This document shows, piece by piece, positions 9,400 to 17,194 of a DNA stretch of 64,000 nt. The position numbers and the translations under genes were made by a program. This DNA comes from Pseudomonadota bacterium. GTDB lineage: Bacteria > Pseudomonadota > Alphaproteobacteria > Reyranellales > Reyranellaceae. The stretch is from contig JAFEFF010000194.1 of NCBI GenBank assembly GCA_018240745.1, positions 1 through 64,000 on the forward strand. Direction: 5' to 3'. Positions within the stretch are counted from its first letter, which is position 1, and the number at the start of each line of letters is the position of its first letter. The notes under the pieces were generated by a model, which was given only the letters and a program-made list of their open reading frames with translations, did not search any database and had not been told where the DNA came from.

Positions 9400-10443
9400 A
9401 TGTCCCGTTTTGAACGCTATCTCACGCTGTGGGTCGCGCTTTGTATCGTCGCCGGTGTGGCCCTGGGACATGGGTTTCCCGGCCTCTTTCACGCCATCGG
9501 CGGCGCCGAACTGGCGCACGTCAACCTGCCGGTCGCGCTGTTGATCTGGCTGATGATCATCCCGATGCTGCTCAAGGTCGATTTCGCCGCGATCGGCAAG
9601 GTCGGCCGCCATTGGCGCGGCATCGGCGTGACCCTGTTCATCAACTGGGCGGTCAAGCCGTTCTCCATGGCGCTGCTCGGCTGGTTCTTCATCGGCCATC
9701 TCTTTCGCCCCTGGCTACCTGCGGGACAGATTGACAGCTACATCGCCGGCCTGATCCTGCTGGCCGCGGCACCGTGCACCGCGATGGTGTTCGTGTGGAG
9801 CAACCTGACCGACGGCGAGCCCGATTTTACGCTGACCCAAGTCGCGCTCAACGACACCATCATGGTGTTCGCCTTCGCGCCGATCGTCGGCCTGCTGCTC
9901 GGTCTGTCGGCGATCACCGTGCCGTGGGAAACGCTGTTGCTGTCGGTCGGGCTTTACATCGTCGTTCCGGTGGCGTTGGCGCAGTTCGTGCGCGCCGCCG
10001 TCCTGCGCAGCCGCGGCATGCCGGGGCTCGTTGCATTGTTGAAGCGCCTGCAGCCGATCTCGCTGGTGGCCTTGCTTGCGACGCTGGTGCTGCTGTTCGG
10101 CTTCCAGGGCGACCAGATTCTCGGCCAGCCGCTTACGATCGCCCTGCTCGCCGTGCCGATCCTGATCCAGGTCTATTTCAACGCTGGCGTCGCCTACCTG
10201 CTGAATCGGCTGTCCGGTGAGGCGCATTGCGTCGCCGCGCCCTCGGCCCTGATCGGCGCCAGCAACTTCTTCGAGCTGGCTGTGGCGGCCGCCATCAGTA
10301 TCTTCGGCTTCTCGTCGGGCGCGGCGCTCGCCACCGTGGTCGGCGTGCTGATCGAAGTGCCGGTCATGCTCACGGTGGTGCGGATCGCCAACGCCAGCAA
10401 GCGCTGGTACGAGGCCGGCGATGCGGTGGCACGCCGGGCTTGA
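9400..10443 (+). CDS. acr3: Arsenite efflux permease, ACR3 type
   Basis: Ten-helix transporter of the bile/arsenite/riboflavin superfamily that exports As(III) using the proton gradient. The 347-residue length is typical. The essential cysteine is Cys126 in the motif APCTAMVFVWS, and the conserved glutamate is Glu292 in GASNFFELAVAAAI; both match residues known to be required in characterised ACR3 proteins. The ATG at 9400 gives a normal N-terminus; the frame is open upstream, but that extension shows no family similarity. Followed by arsR, the flavoprotein and arsM in the same direction. Confidence 0.95.
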   Translation: MSRFERYLTLWVALCIVAGVALGHGFPGLFHAIGGAELAHVNLPVALLIWLMIIPMLLKVDFAAIGKVGRHWRGIGVTLFINWAVKPFSMALLGWFFIGHLFRPWLPAGQIDSYIAGLILLAAAPCTAMVFVWSNLTDGEPDFTLTQVALNDTIMVFAFAPIVGLLLGLSAITVPWETLLLSVGLYIVVPVALAQFVRAAVLRSRGMPGLVALLKRLQPISLVALLATLVLLFGFQGDQILGQPLTIALLAVPILIQVYFNAGVAYLLNRLSGEAHCVAAPSALIGASNFFELAVAAAISIFGFSSGAALATVVGVLIEVPVMLTVVRIANASKRWYEAGDAVARRA

Positions 10444-10446
10444 CGA

Positions 10447-10499
10447 TATTTCGAATATTCTAGAAATACCGTTGACAGTGGCGTGACACGGATTACCTT
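10447..10499 (+). promoter_or_regulatory. Candidate arsR promoter and ArsR operator
   Basis: An AT-rich imperfect palindrome, TATTTC (10447-10452), then GAATATTC, then GAAATA (10463-10468), resembles ArsR/SmtB operators. It is followed by TTGACA (10472-10477) and, 16 bp later, TACCTT (10494-10499). The predicted transcript start falls at or next to the arsR ATG at 10506, so the mRNA would have almost no leader. Repression by the adjacent ArsR, relieved by As(III), is the expected logic. Confidence 0.55.
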
Positions 10500-10505
10500 G
10501 AGGGC

Positions 10506-10829
10506 ATGAAGCTCGATGACGCTGCCGCTCGCCTGGAAGCCCTCGGCAACCCGACCCGGCTCCGCATCTACCGCACGCTGGTGCGCGCGGGCGCGGAGGG
10601 CATGGCGGTCGGCAAGCTGCAGGATCGGCTCGATATCGCCGCCTCGACCCTGTCGCACCATCTCAAGGCGCTGGTCGGCGTCGGCCTGGTGACGCAAACC
10701 CGCGAAGGCACGACGCTGATCTGCCATACCAACTACGAAATCATGCGCGGGCTGCTCGAATACATGGTCGAGGAGTGCTGTGCGGAGAGCTGCGCACCGG
10801 CCGGCATTCGGTTGCCCAAGGTCGCGTAA
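10506..10829 (+). CDS. arsR: ArsR/SmtB-family arsenic-responsive repressor
   Basis: Winged-helix repressor of 107 residues. The DNA-reading helix is STLSHHLKALVGVGLV (about residues 47-62). There is no CVCDL motif in the alpha-3 helix; the likely As(III) site is C-terminal, Cys91, Cys92 and Cys96 in EECCAESC. This arrangement resembles the C-terminal three-cysteine site described for Acidithiobacillus ferrooxidans ArsR, with different spacing. It lies within the ars cluster behind its own promoter and operator and probably controls the downstream flavoprotein-arsM genes and possibly ACR3. Confidence 0.93.
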   Translation: MKLDDAAARLEALGNPTRLRIYRTLVRAGAEGMAVGKLQDRLDIAASTLSHHLKALVGVGLVTQTREGTTLICHTNYEIMRGLLEYMVEECCAESCAPAGIRLPKVA

Positions 10830-10878
10830 AAAATTTTGGCCACTTATTTCCAAGATTCCGGAAGGACTGGAGAACAAG

Positions 10879-12312
10879 ATGCCCGACTCGATCACCACGC
10901 CGAAGACGGTCGCCATCCTGGGTGGCGGCCCGGTAGGGCTCGCCGCCGCGGCCCATGTGCTGGAGCGCGGCCTGGAGCCGGTCGTGCTGGAGGCGGGGCC
11001 GCAGGTGGCCCACGCCGTGCGCCAGTGGGGCCGTGTCCGCATGTTCTCGCCTTGGGAGTACAACGTCGACAAGGCGGCCGAGCGGCTGCTGAGGGCCACC
11101 GGCTGGAACGCACCCGTTGGGTGCGAGTATCCAACCGGTGACGAGCTGGTCGAGCGTTACCTCGAGCCGCTGGCGACGCGCACGCCGCTCAAGGATCGCA
11201 TCAGGACCTCGAGCCGAGTCACCGCGGTCGGCCGCGCCGGCTTCGACAAGATGAAGAGCAATGGCCGCGCGTTCGGGCCTTTCACCATCCGCTACCAGAA
11301 CGGCAGGGGCCCCGAGCACCTGAAGGCCGATGCCGTGATCGACGCCTCGGGCACCTGGTTCTCGCCCAATCCCGCGGGCGCCGACGGGCTGCCGGCCATC
11401 GGCGAGGAACCGGATCATCCGCAGATCGCCTACGGCATGCCGGACGTGCTGGGCCGCGACCGAGCCCGCTATGCCGGCAAGACGGTGGCGGTGCTGGGCG
11501 CCGGCCATTCGGCGATCGGCACGCTGATCGAGTTGGTGAATCTGAAGGACGAGGCGCCGGCGACCGAGGTGGTCTGGGTGCTGCGTGGCGACAAGCCTGA
11601 GAAGGCCTTCGGCGGCGGCGCCAACGACAAGCTCTCGGCCCGCGGCGCCCTGGGGAGGGCTTTCGCGGCTCTCGTCGTGGCCGGCAAGGTCCGGGTCGAG
11701 GCCGGCTTCAAGGTCGCCTACATCGGCAAGGACGGTGGCCGGCTGCGCATCGCCACCGGCAAGGCGCAGTGCTGCCGGTCGGTCATCGTCGACGAACTGG
11801 TCGTCGTTACGGGCTTCCGCCCGCAGCTCGACTTCCTGCGCGAGATCAGGCTGTCGCTCGATCCCGCGGTCGAGAGCCCGACCGCGCTGGCGCCGCTGAT
11901 CGATCCCAACGTCCATAGCTGCGGCACGGTACGGCCGCACGGCGCGCGCGAGCTGGGTCAGCCCGAGCCGGCCTTCTATCTCGCCGGCATGAAGAGCTAC
12001 GGCCGCGCCCCGACCTTCCTGATGATGACGGGTTATGAGCAGGTACGCTCGATCGTGGCCGAGATCGCGGGCGACCGCGAGGCTGCCGCCAAGGTCGAGC
12101 TGGTGCTGCCGGAGACCGGTGTCTGCTCGGGGCCGGGACCAGTGGCGAGTCTCGCGCCCGCGGCAGCCCTCGGCGGGTCGATCAATGCAGAGGCCGGCTG
12201 CTGCGGCGGTCCTGCGCCGAAGCCGATAGAACCGGCCGCCGTGAACGGGTGCTGCGTCGCCGACGTCAAAGCCAAGGAAGAGGGCAAGGCCGGCTGCGGC
12301 TGCAACTCATAA
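10879..12312 (+). CDS. ArsO-like FAD/NAD(P)-binding monooxygenase with Cys-rich tail
   Basis: Flavoprotein with an N-terminal FAD-binding ILGGGPVGLAAA motif (about residues 13-24) and a second dinucleotide motif VAVLGAGHSAIGT near residue 205, the two-Rossmann plan of flavin monooxygenases. VVVTGFRPQ is the ATG-like linker of this class. The C-terminal 62 residues contain seven cysteines: Cys416, the pairs 441/442 and 458/459, and 473/475, separated by Gly/Ala/Pro-rich spacers. Similar proteins in ars operons are called ArsO. The start at 10879 follows a GGAAGGACTGGAG ribosome-binding region; the upstream part of the frame overlaps arsR and is not coding. The reaction (perhaps oxidation of an arsenical) is unproven. 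Followed by arsM after 64 bp. Confidence 0.75.
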   Translation: MPDSITTPKTVAILGGGPVGLAAAAHVLERGLEPVVLEAGPQVAHAVRQWGRVRMFSPWEYNVDKAAERLLRATGWNAPVGCEYPTGDELVERYLEPLATRTPLKDRIRTSSRVTAVGRAGFDKMKSNGRAFGPFTIRYQNGRGPEHLKADAVIDASGTWFSPNPAGADGLPAIGEEPDHPQIAYGMPDVLGRDRARYAGKTVAVLGAGHSAIGTLIELVNLKDEAPATEVVWVLRGDKPEKAFGGGANDKLSARGALGRAFAALVVAGKVRVEAGFKVAYIGKDGGRLRIATGKAQCCRSVIVDELVVVTGFRPQLDFLREIRLSLDPAVESPTALAPLIDPNVHSCGTVRPHGARELGQPEPAFYLAGMKSYGRAPTFLMMTGYEQVRSIVAEIAGDREAAAKVELVLPETGVCSGPGPVASLAPAAALGGSINAEAGCCGGPAPKPIEPAAVNGCCVADVKAKEEGKAGCGCNS

Positions 12313-12376
12313 CGTGCGTCTTGCCGTCCCGAGACCAGTCCCGGCAACCTGTCGGAGAGCAAGAGAGGACAGATCC

Positions 12377-13165
12377 ATGGATGCCACCCAGGTCAAAGAG
12401 CTGATTCGATCAAGATACGGCAACATCGCTGCAGGTGCCTCTTCAGGCACTTGCGCGCCGTCCTGTTGCGGCGGATCGAGCTCGAAGACGCTCGATGATA
12501 AGTCGCAGCAAATGGGCTACTCGAAGGAGGAGCTTGCTGCCGTGCCTGACGGCGCAAATCTTGGACTGGGCTGCGGCAATCCGCAGGCCATTGCAGACAT
12601 GAAGCCCGGCGAAGTCGTCATCGACCTCGGTAGCGGAGCGGGCATCGATTGCTTTCTGGCGGCCAAGCAGGTCGGCCCGCAGGGCCATGTCATTGGCGTG
12701 GACATGACACACGAGATGCTGGCCAAGGCGCGCGAGAACGCGGTCAAACTGGGCGCCGGCAACGTCGAGTTTCGCCTCGGAGAGCTTGAGCATTTGCCCA
12801 TCGCCGACAACACCGCGGATGTCATCCTGTCGAATTGCGTCATCAATCTCGTGCCGGACAAGGCGCAGGTTTTCCGTGAGGCTTTCCGGGTACTCAAGCC
12901 CGGCGGTCGTTTGGCAATATCCGACGTGGTGAACACTGCGCCGCTGAGTCCCGAGCTCGCCTGCGATCCGACCTTGGTTTGCGGGTGCGTCGTCGGTGCG
13001 GCACCTGCACATCAGATCGAGGCCTGGCTTGCGGACGCTGGCTTCACCGCCGTCCGCGTGACAGTGAATCCTGGGAGCCGGGACCTTATCGCGACATGGG
13101 CTCCCGGTCGCGGCGTCGAGAAGTACGTCGCCTCGGCGGCTATCGAGGGACGGAAACCGAGCTGA
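12377..13165 (+). CDS. arsM: Arsenite S-adenosylmethionine methyltransferase
   Basis: Methylates As(III) stepwise to volatile or excretable forms. SAM-binding motif I is VIDLGSGAGIDCFLAA (81-96), followed by the acidic loop GVDMTHEML (107-115). The three cysteines needed for arsenic binding are visible in family context: Cys66 in GLGCGNP, Cys154 in LSNCVINL and Cys204 in CGCVVGA, corresponding to Cys72, Cys174 and Cys224 of algal ArsM. An additional N-terminal cluster, Cys26, Cys30 and Cys31, lies in CAPSCCGG, as in many bacterial ArsM. The start at 12377 has GAGAGGAC upstream. Length is 262 residues. Confidence 0.95.
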   Translation: MDATQVKELIRSRYGNIAAGASSGTCAPSCCGGSSSKTLDDKSQQMGYSKEELAAVPDGANLGLGCGNPQAIADMKPGEVVIDLGSGAGIDCFLAAKQVGPQGHVIGVDMTHEMLAKARENAVKLGAGNVEFRLGELEHLPIADNTADVILSNCVINLVPDKAQVFREAFRVLKPGGRLAISDVVNTAPLSPELACDPTLVCGCVVGAAPAHQIEAWLADAGFTAVRVTVNPGSRDLIATWAPGRGVEKYVASAAIEGRKPS

Positions 13166-13211
13166 CCGTGCGCGCAATGCATCAGAGAGCAAGAGTGGCG
13201 TCGGTCTGTTG

Positions 13212-14384
13212 ATGGACAAAGGTCGCCTGTTCACCGTTCTCGTTCTGGGCTCGACGCAAACCCTCGCCTGGGCGTCGAGCTACTACCTGCCGGCCGTGCT
13301 GGCTGACGCCATCGCGCACGACACAGACGTGTCGACCAACTGGCTTTTCGGCATCTTCTCCGGATCGCTGATCATTTCCGCGTTGCTCGGCCCGCGCATG
13401 GGCCGCATGAGCGACGCCGGGGGCGGCAATCGTATGCTCGCCGGTTCCAATCTCCTGTTCACGGCCGGCCTGGTGCTGCTGGCATTCACGCACTCCCTGC
13501 CGATGCTGGCGTTGGCCTGGCTGGTGCTCGGCGTGGGCATGGGCTTTGGGCTGTATGATGCGGCTTTCGCCGTGCTCGGCCGCATCTACGGCACCAACGC
13601 CCGTGGCGCGATCACCGGCATCACCTTGCTTGCGGGCTTTGCCAGCACGATCGGCTGGCCGCTGACCGCATGGGGCGCCGCGACCATCGGCTGGCGCGAC
13701 ACCTGTCTGGCGTGGGCGGCGCTGCATCTCTTTGTAGCCCTGCCGCTCAACTACTGGGCCTTGCCGCAACCGACCGTGACGGCCGAGAACAAAAAGACGA
13801 TGGACAAGCCGGTGCCGATCGACCGACCCATGATCCTGCTCGGCTTTGCCTTTGCCGCCGCCTGGATCGTCACCGCGGGCTTCGCCGCACACTTTCCGCG
13901 CATTCTCGAAGCCACCGGGGCCTCGCCCGCGCAGGCGATCGCCGCTGGCGCGCTGATGGGCCCGGCTCAGGTCGGCGCACGGGTCCTCGAGGCGAGCGTG
14001 CTGAGGCGCTTCCATCCGTTGGTGTCGGCGCGGCTGGCGATGCTCACTCATCCCGTAGGCGCCGCCGTCATCCTTACGGCTGGCGGCGGGGTTTCGGCGG
14101 GCGCCTTCGCCCTGCTGCACGGCGCAGGCAACGGCGTCATTACCATCGCTCGCGGGACCGTGCCGCTCATGATTTTCGGTCCCGAGAACTACGGCTATCG
14201 ACTGGGCATTCTCGGCATGCCCGCGCGCTTCCTGTCGGCGGCCGCGCCGCTGGGCTTCTCGCTGCTGATCGACCGCATGGGCGGTGACGTGCTGCTGGTC
14301 TCGACCGCCCTCATGCTTGCGGCGTGCGGCGCGCTTTGTGTCCTGCGCCAGCCGAGAGAACCCGCGGCAGCGCATGCCGACTGA
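13212..14384 (+). CDS. MFS transporter of the arsenic cluster
   Basis: Major facilitator with about 12 transmembrane segments, 390 residues. The loop between helices 2 and 3 is GPRMGRMSDAGGG, a degenerate MFS A-motif. Position directly after arsM, 46 bp away, suggests export of an arsenical, comparable to the MFS pumps ArsK or ArsJ, but no arsenical-binding residues can be pointed to and the assignment is contextual. There is no neighbouring GAPDH gene, which argues against ArsJ. The ATG at 13212 is preferred over an adjacent TTG. The 3' end overlaps the next MFS gene by 11 bp. Confidence 0.7.
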   Translation: MDKGRLFTVLVLGSTQTLAWASSYYLPAVLADAIAHDTDVSTNWLFGIFSGSLIISALLGPRMGRMSDAGGGNRMLAGSNLLFTAGLVLLAFTHSLPMLALAWLVLGVGMGFGLYDAAFAVLGRIYGTNARGAITGITLLAGFASTIGWPLTAWGAATIGWRDTCLAWAALHLFVALPLNYWALPQPTVTAENKKTMDKPVPIDRPMILLGFAFAAAWIVTAGFAAHFPRILEATGASPAQAIAAGALMGPAQVGARVLEASVLRRFHPLVSARLAMLTHPVGAAVILTAGGGVSAGAFALLHGAGNGVITIARGTVPLMIFGPENYGYRLGILGMPARFLSAAAPLGFSLLIDRMGGDVLLVSTALMLAACGALCVLRQPREPAAAHAD

Positions 14385-15606
14385 CCAGAGGACCGCCGCC
14401 CGCCTCGTCGCCATCGTCTGCGCCGCGCAGGTCTTCGTGCAGCTCGGCGCCGGCTACTGGCCGGTGCTGCTGCCCGAGCTGATGGGCCGCTGGTCGCTCA
14501 GCAACAGCGAGGCCGGCTGGATCACCTCGGCCTTCTACGCCGCCTACATGGTGTGCGTGCCGGTGCTGGTGACGCTCACCGACCGCATCGACGCCAAGCG
14601 CGTCTATCTGTTCGGCGTCGGCTGCACGACGGTGGCGCACTTCGCCTTCGGCGCGCTGGCCGACGGTTTCTGGTCGGCGCTGCTCCTGCGCGGCCTGGCC
14701 GGTATCGGTTGGGCTGGTACCTACATGACCGGGCTGAAGCTGCTGGCCGATCAGGTCGACGCCCGGATGATGTCGCGTGCCGTCACCGGCCACGCTGCGA
14801 GCATCGGCATCTCTGGCGCCGCGTCCTACGTGCTGGGCGAGGTGCTTGCCGACGCGTTCGGCTGGCGCGTCGCCTTCGCCAGCGCGGGCCTCACCGCGGC
14901 GATTGCCTGGCTCACGGTGGCAACAGCGGTGCCGGCGCGGCCGGCGCCAGCGAAGACGGCGGCGGCGCTGTTCGATTTCCGCCCGGTGCTGCGCAACCGC
15001 TCGGCCGTGGCCTATTCGCTGGCCTATTGCGTGCACACGCTCGAGATGAACGCGCTGCGCGGCTGGGGCGTGGCGTTCCTGACCTGGGTGGCGGCGAGCA
15101 CCGGCCGCTCAGCCGGGCTGCTGTCGCCCGCCGTCGTGATCACGGTGCTCGGCCTGCTCGGCACCGCCATGAGCGTGCTGGGGAACGAGGCCTCGATCCG
15201 GCTCGGCCGCCGGCGGCTCATCGTCGTGGCGATGGGGCTGTCGATCGTCGTCGGCGCATCGATCGGCTTCGTCGGCTCGACCGGCTACTGGATCGCGGTC
15301 GGGCTGATCGTGCTCTACGGCATGATCATCTGGCTCGATTCGTCGTCGCTCACCGCCGGAGCGGCGGGCTCGGCCGATCCCTCGCGCCGAGGCGCGCAGC
15401 TCGCGATGCATTCGATGCTGGGCTATGCGGGCGGCTTCGTCGGACCGTTGGCGATCGGCTGGACGCTCGATCTCGCGGGCGGCATGTCGCCGACCGCATG
15501 GGGCCTGTCGTTCCTGGTCATCGCCGCGCTGATGATGCTGGGCCTTGCGGCCTTCACGCTCCTGCGGCCGCGCGACCTGGAGGGCGATCGCCCGACTTCG
15601 AGATAA
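14374..15606 (+). CDS. Second MFS transporter
   Basis: A 410-residue protein with about 12 membrane segments. It has the MFS signature TDRIDAKRVYLFGVG between helices 2 and 3 and a related LGRRRLIVVAMGL loop in the second half. The gene starts inside the end of the preceding MFS gene (11-bp overlap), so it is translated from the same mRNA. The two MFS proteins are not obvious duplicates. Substrate unknown: it may be part of the arsenic unit or a neighbouring gene brought under its promoter. A 14-bp hairpin follows the stop. Confidence 0.75.
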   Translation: MPTDQRTAARLVAIVCAAQVFVQLGAGYWPVLLPELMGRWSLSNSEAGWITSAFYAAYMVCVPVLVTLTDRIDAKRVYLFGVGCTTVAHFAFGALADGFWSALLLRGLAGIGWAGTYMTGLKLLADQVDARMMSRAVTGHAASIGISGAASYVLGEVLADAFGWRVAFASAGLTAAIAWLTVATAVPARPAPAKTAAALFDFRPVLRNRSAVAYSLAYCVHTLEMNALRGWGVAFLTWVAASTGRSAGLLSPAVVITVLGLLGTAMSVLGNEASIRLGRRRLIVVAMGLSIVVGASIGFVGSTGYWIAVGLIVLYGMIIWLDSSSLTAGAAGSADPSRRGAQLAMHSMLGYAGGFVGPLAIGWTLDLAGGMSPTAWGLSFLVIAALMMLGLAAFTLLRPRDLEGDRPTSR

Positions 15607-15608
15607 TT

Positions 15609-15639
15609 CTTCCCCTTGCCGGAGTCCGGCAAGGGGAAG
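15609..15639. terminator. Hairpin between convergent MFS and secB
   Basis: CTTCCCCTTGCCGG and CCGGCAAGGGGAAG (14 bp, perfect) with loop AGT, starting 3 bp after the MFS stop. It probably ends the arsenic-cluster transcript. The U-tract is poor on both strands, so efficiency as an intrinsic terminator is uncertain. Confidence 0.6.
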
Positions 15640-15732
15640 TGCCCGCGTCTTGCGCGGGTGACGGGGTCATGGGCCGCTGGCTTGAGCTCAAGTCCGTACG
15701 CAAGCGGCCGCCGGCGCGAGCTTCGCTCGCGC

Positions 15733-16245
15733 CTAAGCGTGCCCGACCTGGCCGGAGGGGACGCCAGGGATGTTGCCGCCCTGCGCCTCGAGCTGCTGGC
15801 GGTAGAGGGCGACGAAGTCGACCGGCGCGATGTTGAGGGGCGGGAAGCCCGCCTCGCGGGTCGCGTTGGCGACGATCGCGCGCGCGAACGGGAAGAGCAG
15901 CCGTGGCGTCTCGATCAGCAGCAGCGGGCCGAAATGATCCTGCGGCACGTCGCCGATGGTCACCGTGCCGGCGTAGATCAGCTCGAGCACGAACAGCGGC
16001 TCCTTCTCCGGCGTGGTCGCGGTCGCCTCGATGGTGAGCGACACCTCGAAGGTCTTGGGCTCGAACTGGCGGGTGGCCACGTTGACGTTGAGCTGGAGCT
16101 GGGGCTGCTTCTGCTCGATCAGGCTCTGCGGCGCCCGGGGATTCTCGAAGCTCAGGTCCTTGATGTACTGGCCGTGGATGGTGAGCGGGCTCGGGGCCTG
16201 CTGCTGCGGCTGCGGATTGGGACCGCCGGGAGGAGGTGTCGACAT
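15733..16245 (-). CDS. secB: Protein-export chaperone SecB
   Basis: Tetrameric cytosolic chaperone that keeps preproteins unfolded and passes them to SecA. The protein has 170 residues with a Pro/Gln-rich N-terminal tail before the conserved core: YIKDLSFENP, the strand LQLNVNVATR, FEVSLTIEATA, and the LLLIETPRLLFPFAR helix region, ending in PVDFVALYRQQ. The start MSTPPPGG at 16245 is chosen because the upstream codons do not resemble SecB and a purine-rich GGAAGAAAGCAGG precedes it. In related genomes secB is near dnaQ; here the arsenic genes separate them. Confidence 0.95.
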   Translation of the reverse strand: MSTPPPGGPNPQPQQQAPSPLTIHGQYIKDLSFENPRAPQSLIEQKQPQLQLNVNVATRQFEPKTFEVSLTIEATATTPEKEPLFVLELIYAGTVTIGDVPQDHFGPLLLIETPRLLFPFARAIVANATREAGFPPLNIAPVDFVALYRQQLEAQGGNIPGVPSGQVGHA

Positions 16246-16364
16246 GGCCTGCTTTCTTCCAGAGGCGGGCCGGTACCATGCAAGGCTGCCCTGCACAAGC
16301 CGCGCCGGGGCCGCGACGGCGCGGCAATTGCCAAGGGACTCCCGCAGCGCGAGAATAAAACGTC

Positions 16365-17177
16365 ATGAACTCGAAGCGGTTACGCCCCCTGATCGGCGTG
16401 TCGGCCTGTCTCAAGGACAACGGTCGTGGCTGGGTCCATTCGGTGGGCGACAAGTATGTGCAGGCGGCGATCCGGGCCGTCGGCGGCCTGCCGGTGATCA
16501 TCCCCGCCTTCGGTGGCGAGTTCGAGGCCGAGCAGGGCGTGGTCGAGGCGCTCGACCGGCTGCTCGACAATCTCGACGGCGTGCTGCTGACCGGCAGCCC
16601 GTCCAACGTCGAGCCGCATCACTACGAGGGCGATCCCAGCCGCGAGGGCACGGCGCACGACCCGGCGCGCGACGCGACCATCCTGCCGCTGATCCGGCAC
16701 GCGATCGACGATGGCGTGCCGCTGATCGCGATCTGCCGCGGCGCGCAGGAAGTGAACGTGGCGCTGGGCGGCACGCTGCACCAGCTGGTGCACGAGGTGC
16801 CCGGCCGGCGCGACCATCGCTCGCCGCGGACCAACAACACCGACGTCAACTATGCGCCGGCGCACGAGATCGAGATCGTCGAAGGCGGCCTGCTGCATCG
16901 CCTGGTCGGCGAGCGCCGGGTGATGGTGAACTCGCTGCACGCGCAGGGCGTCGATCGGCTGGCGCCCCGCGCCCGCGCCGAGGCGTTCGCCGATGACGGC
17001 CAGATCGAGGCGTTCAGCGTGCCCGATGCACGGGCCTTCACGCTGGCGCTGCAATGGCATCCCGAGCATCGCGCGCTGGAGAACGCGGTGTCGATGAAGC
17101 TGTTCGGCGCCTTCTCCGCCGCCTGTCACGAACGCGCCGAGCGGCGGCTCGCCCCGATGCGCGCCGCGGCCGAATAA
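16365..17177 (+). CDS. Gamma-glutamyl-gamma-aminobutyrate hydrolase-like class I amidotransferase (peptidase C26)
   Basis: Glutamine-amidotransferase fold enzyme of the PuuD type, which hydrolyses gamma-glutamyl amides such as gamma-glutamyl-GABA. The nucleophile elbow is AICRGAQEVNVALGG with Cys near residue 125, and the catalytic His lies in LQWHPEH followed by the partner Glu. GVLLTGSPSNVEPHHY is the oxyanion-side motif of the family. Length of 270 residues is normal. The gentisate dioxygenase gene follows 17 bp later, suggesting one operon, an unusual pairing that makes the real substrate uncertain. Confidence 0.88.
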   Translation: MNSKRLRPLIGVSACLKDNGRGWVHSVGDKYVQAAIRAVGGLPVIIPAFGGEFEAEQGVVEALDRLLDNLDGVLLTGSPSNVEPHHYEGDPSREGTAHDPARDATILPLIRHAIDDGVPLIAICRGAQEVNVALGGTLHQLVHEVPGRRDHRSPRTNNTDVNYAPAHEIEIVEGGLLHRLVGERRVMVNSLHAQGVDRLAPRARAEAFADDGQIEAFSVPDARAFTLALQWHPEHRALENAVSMKLFGAFSAACHERAERRLAPMRAAAE

Positions 17178-17194
17178 CACCCGAGAGGTTCGCC

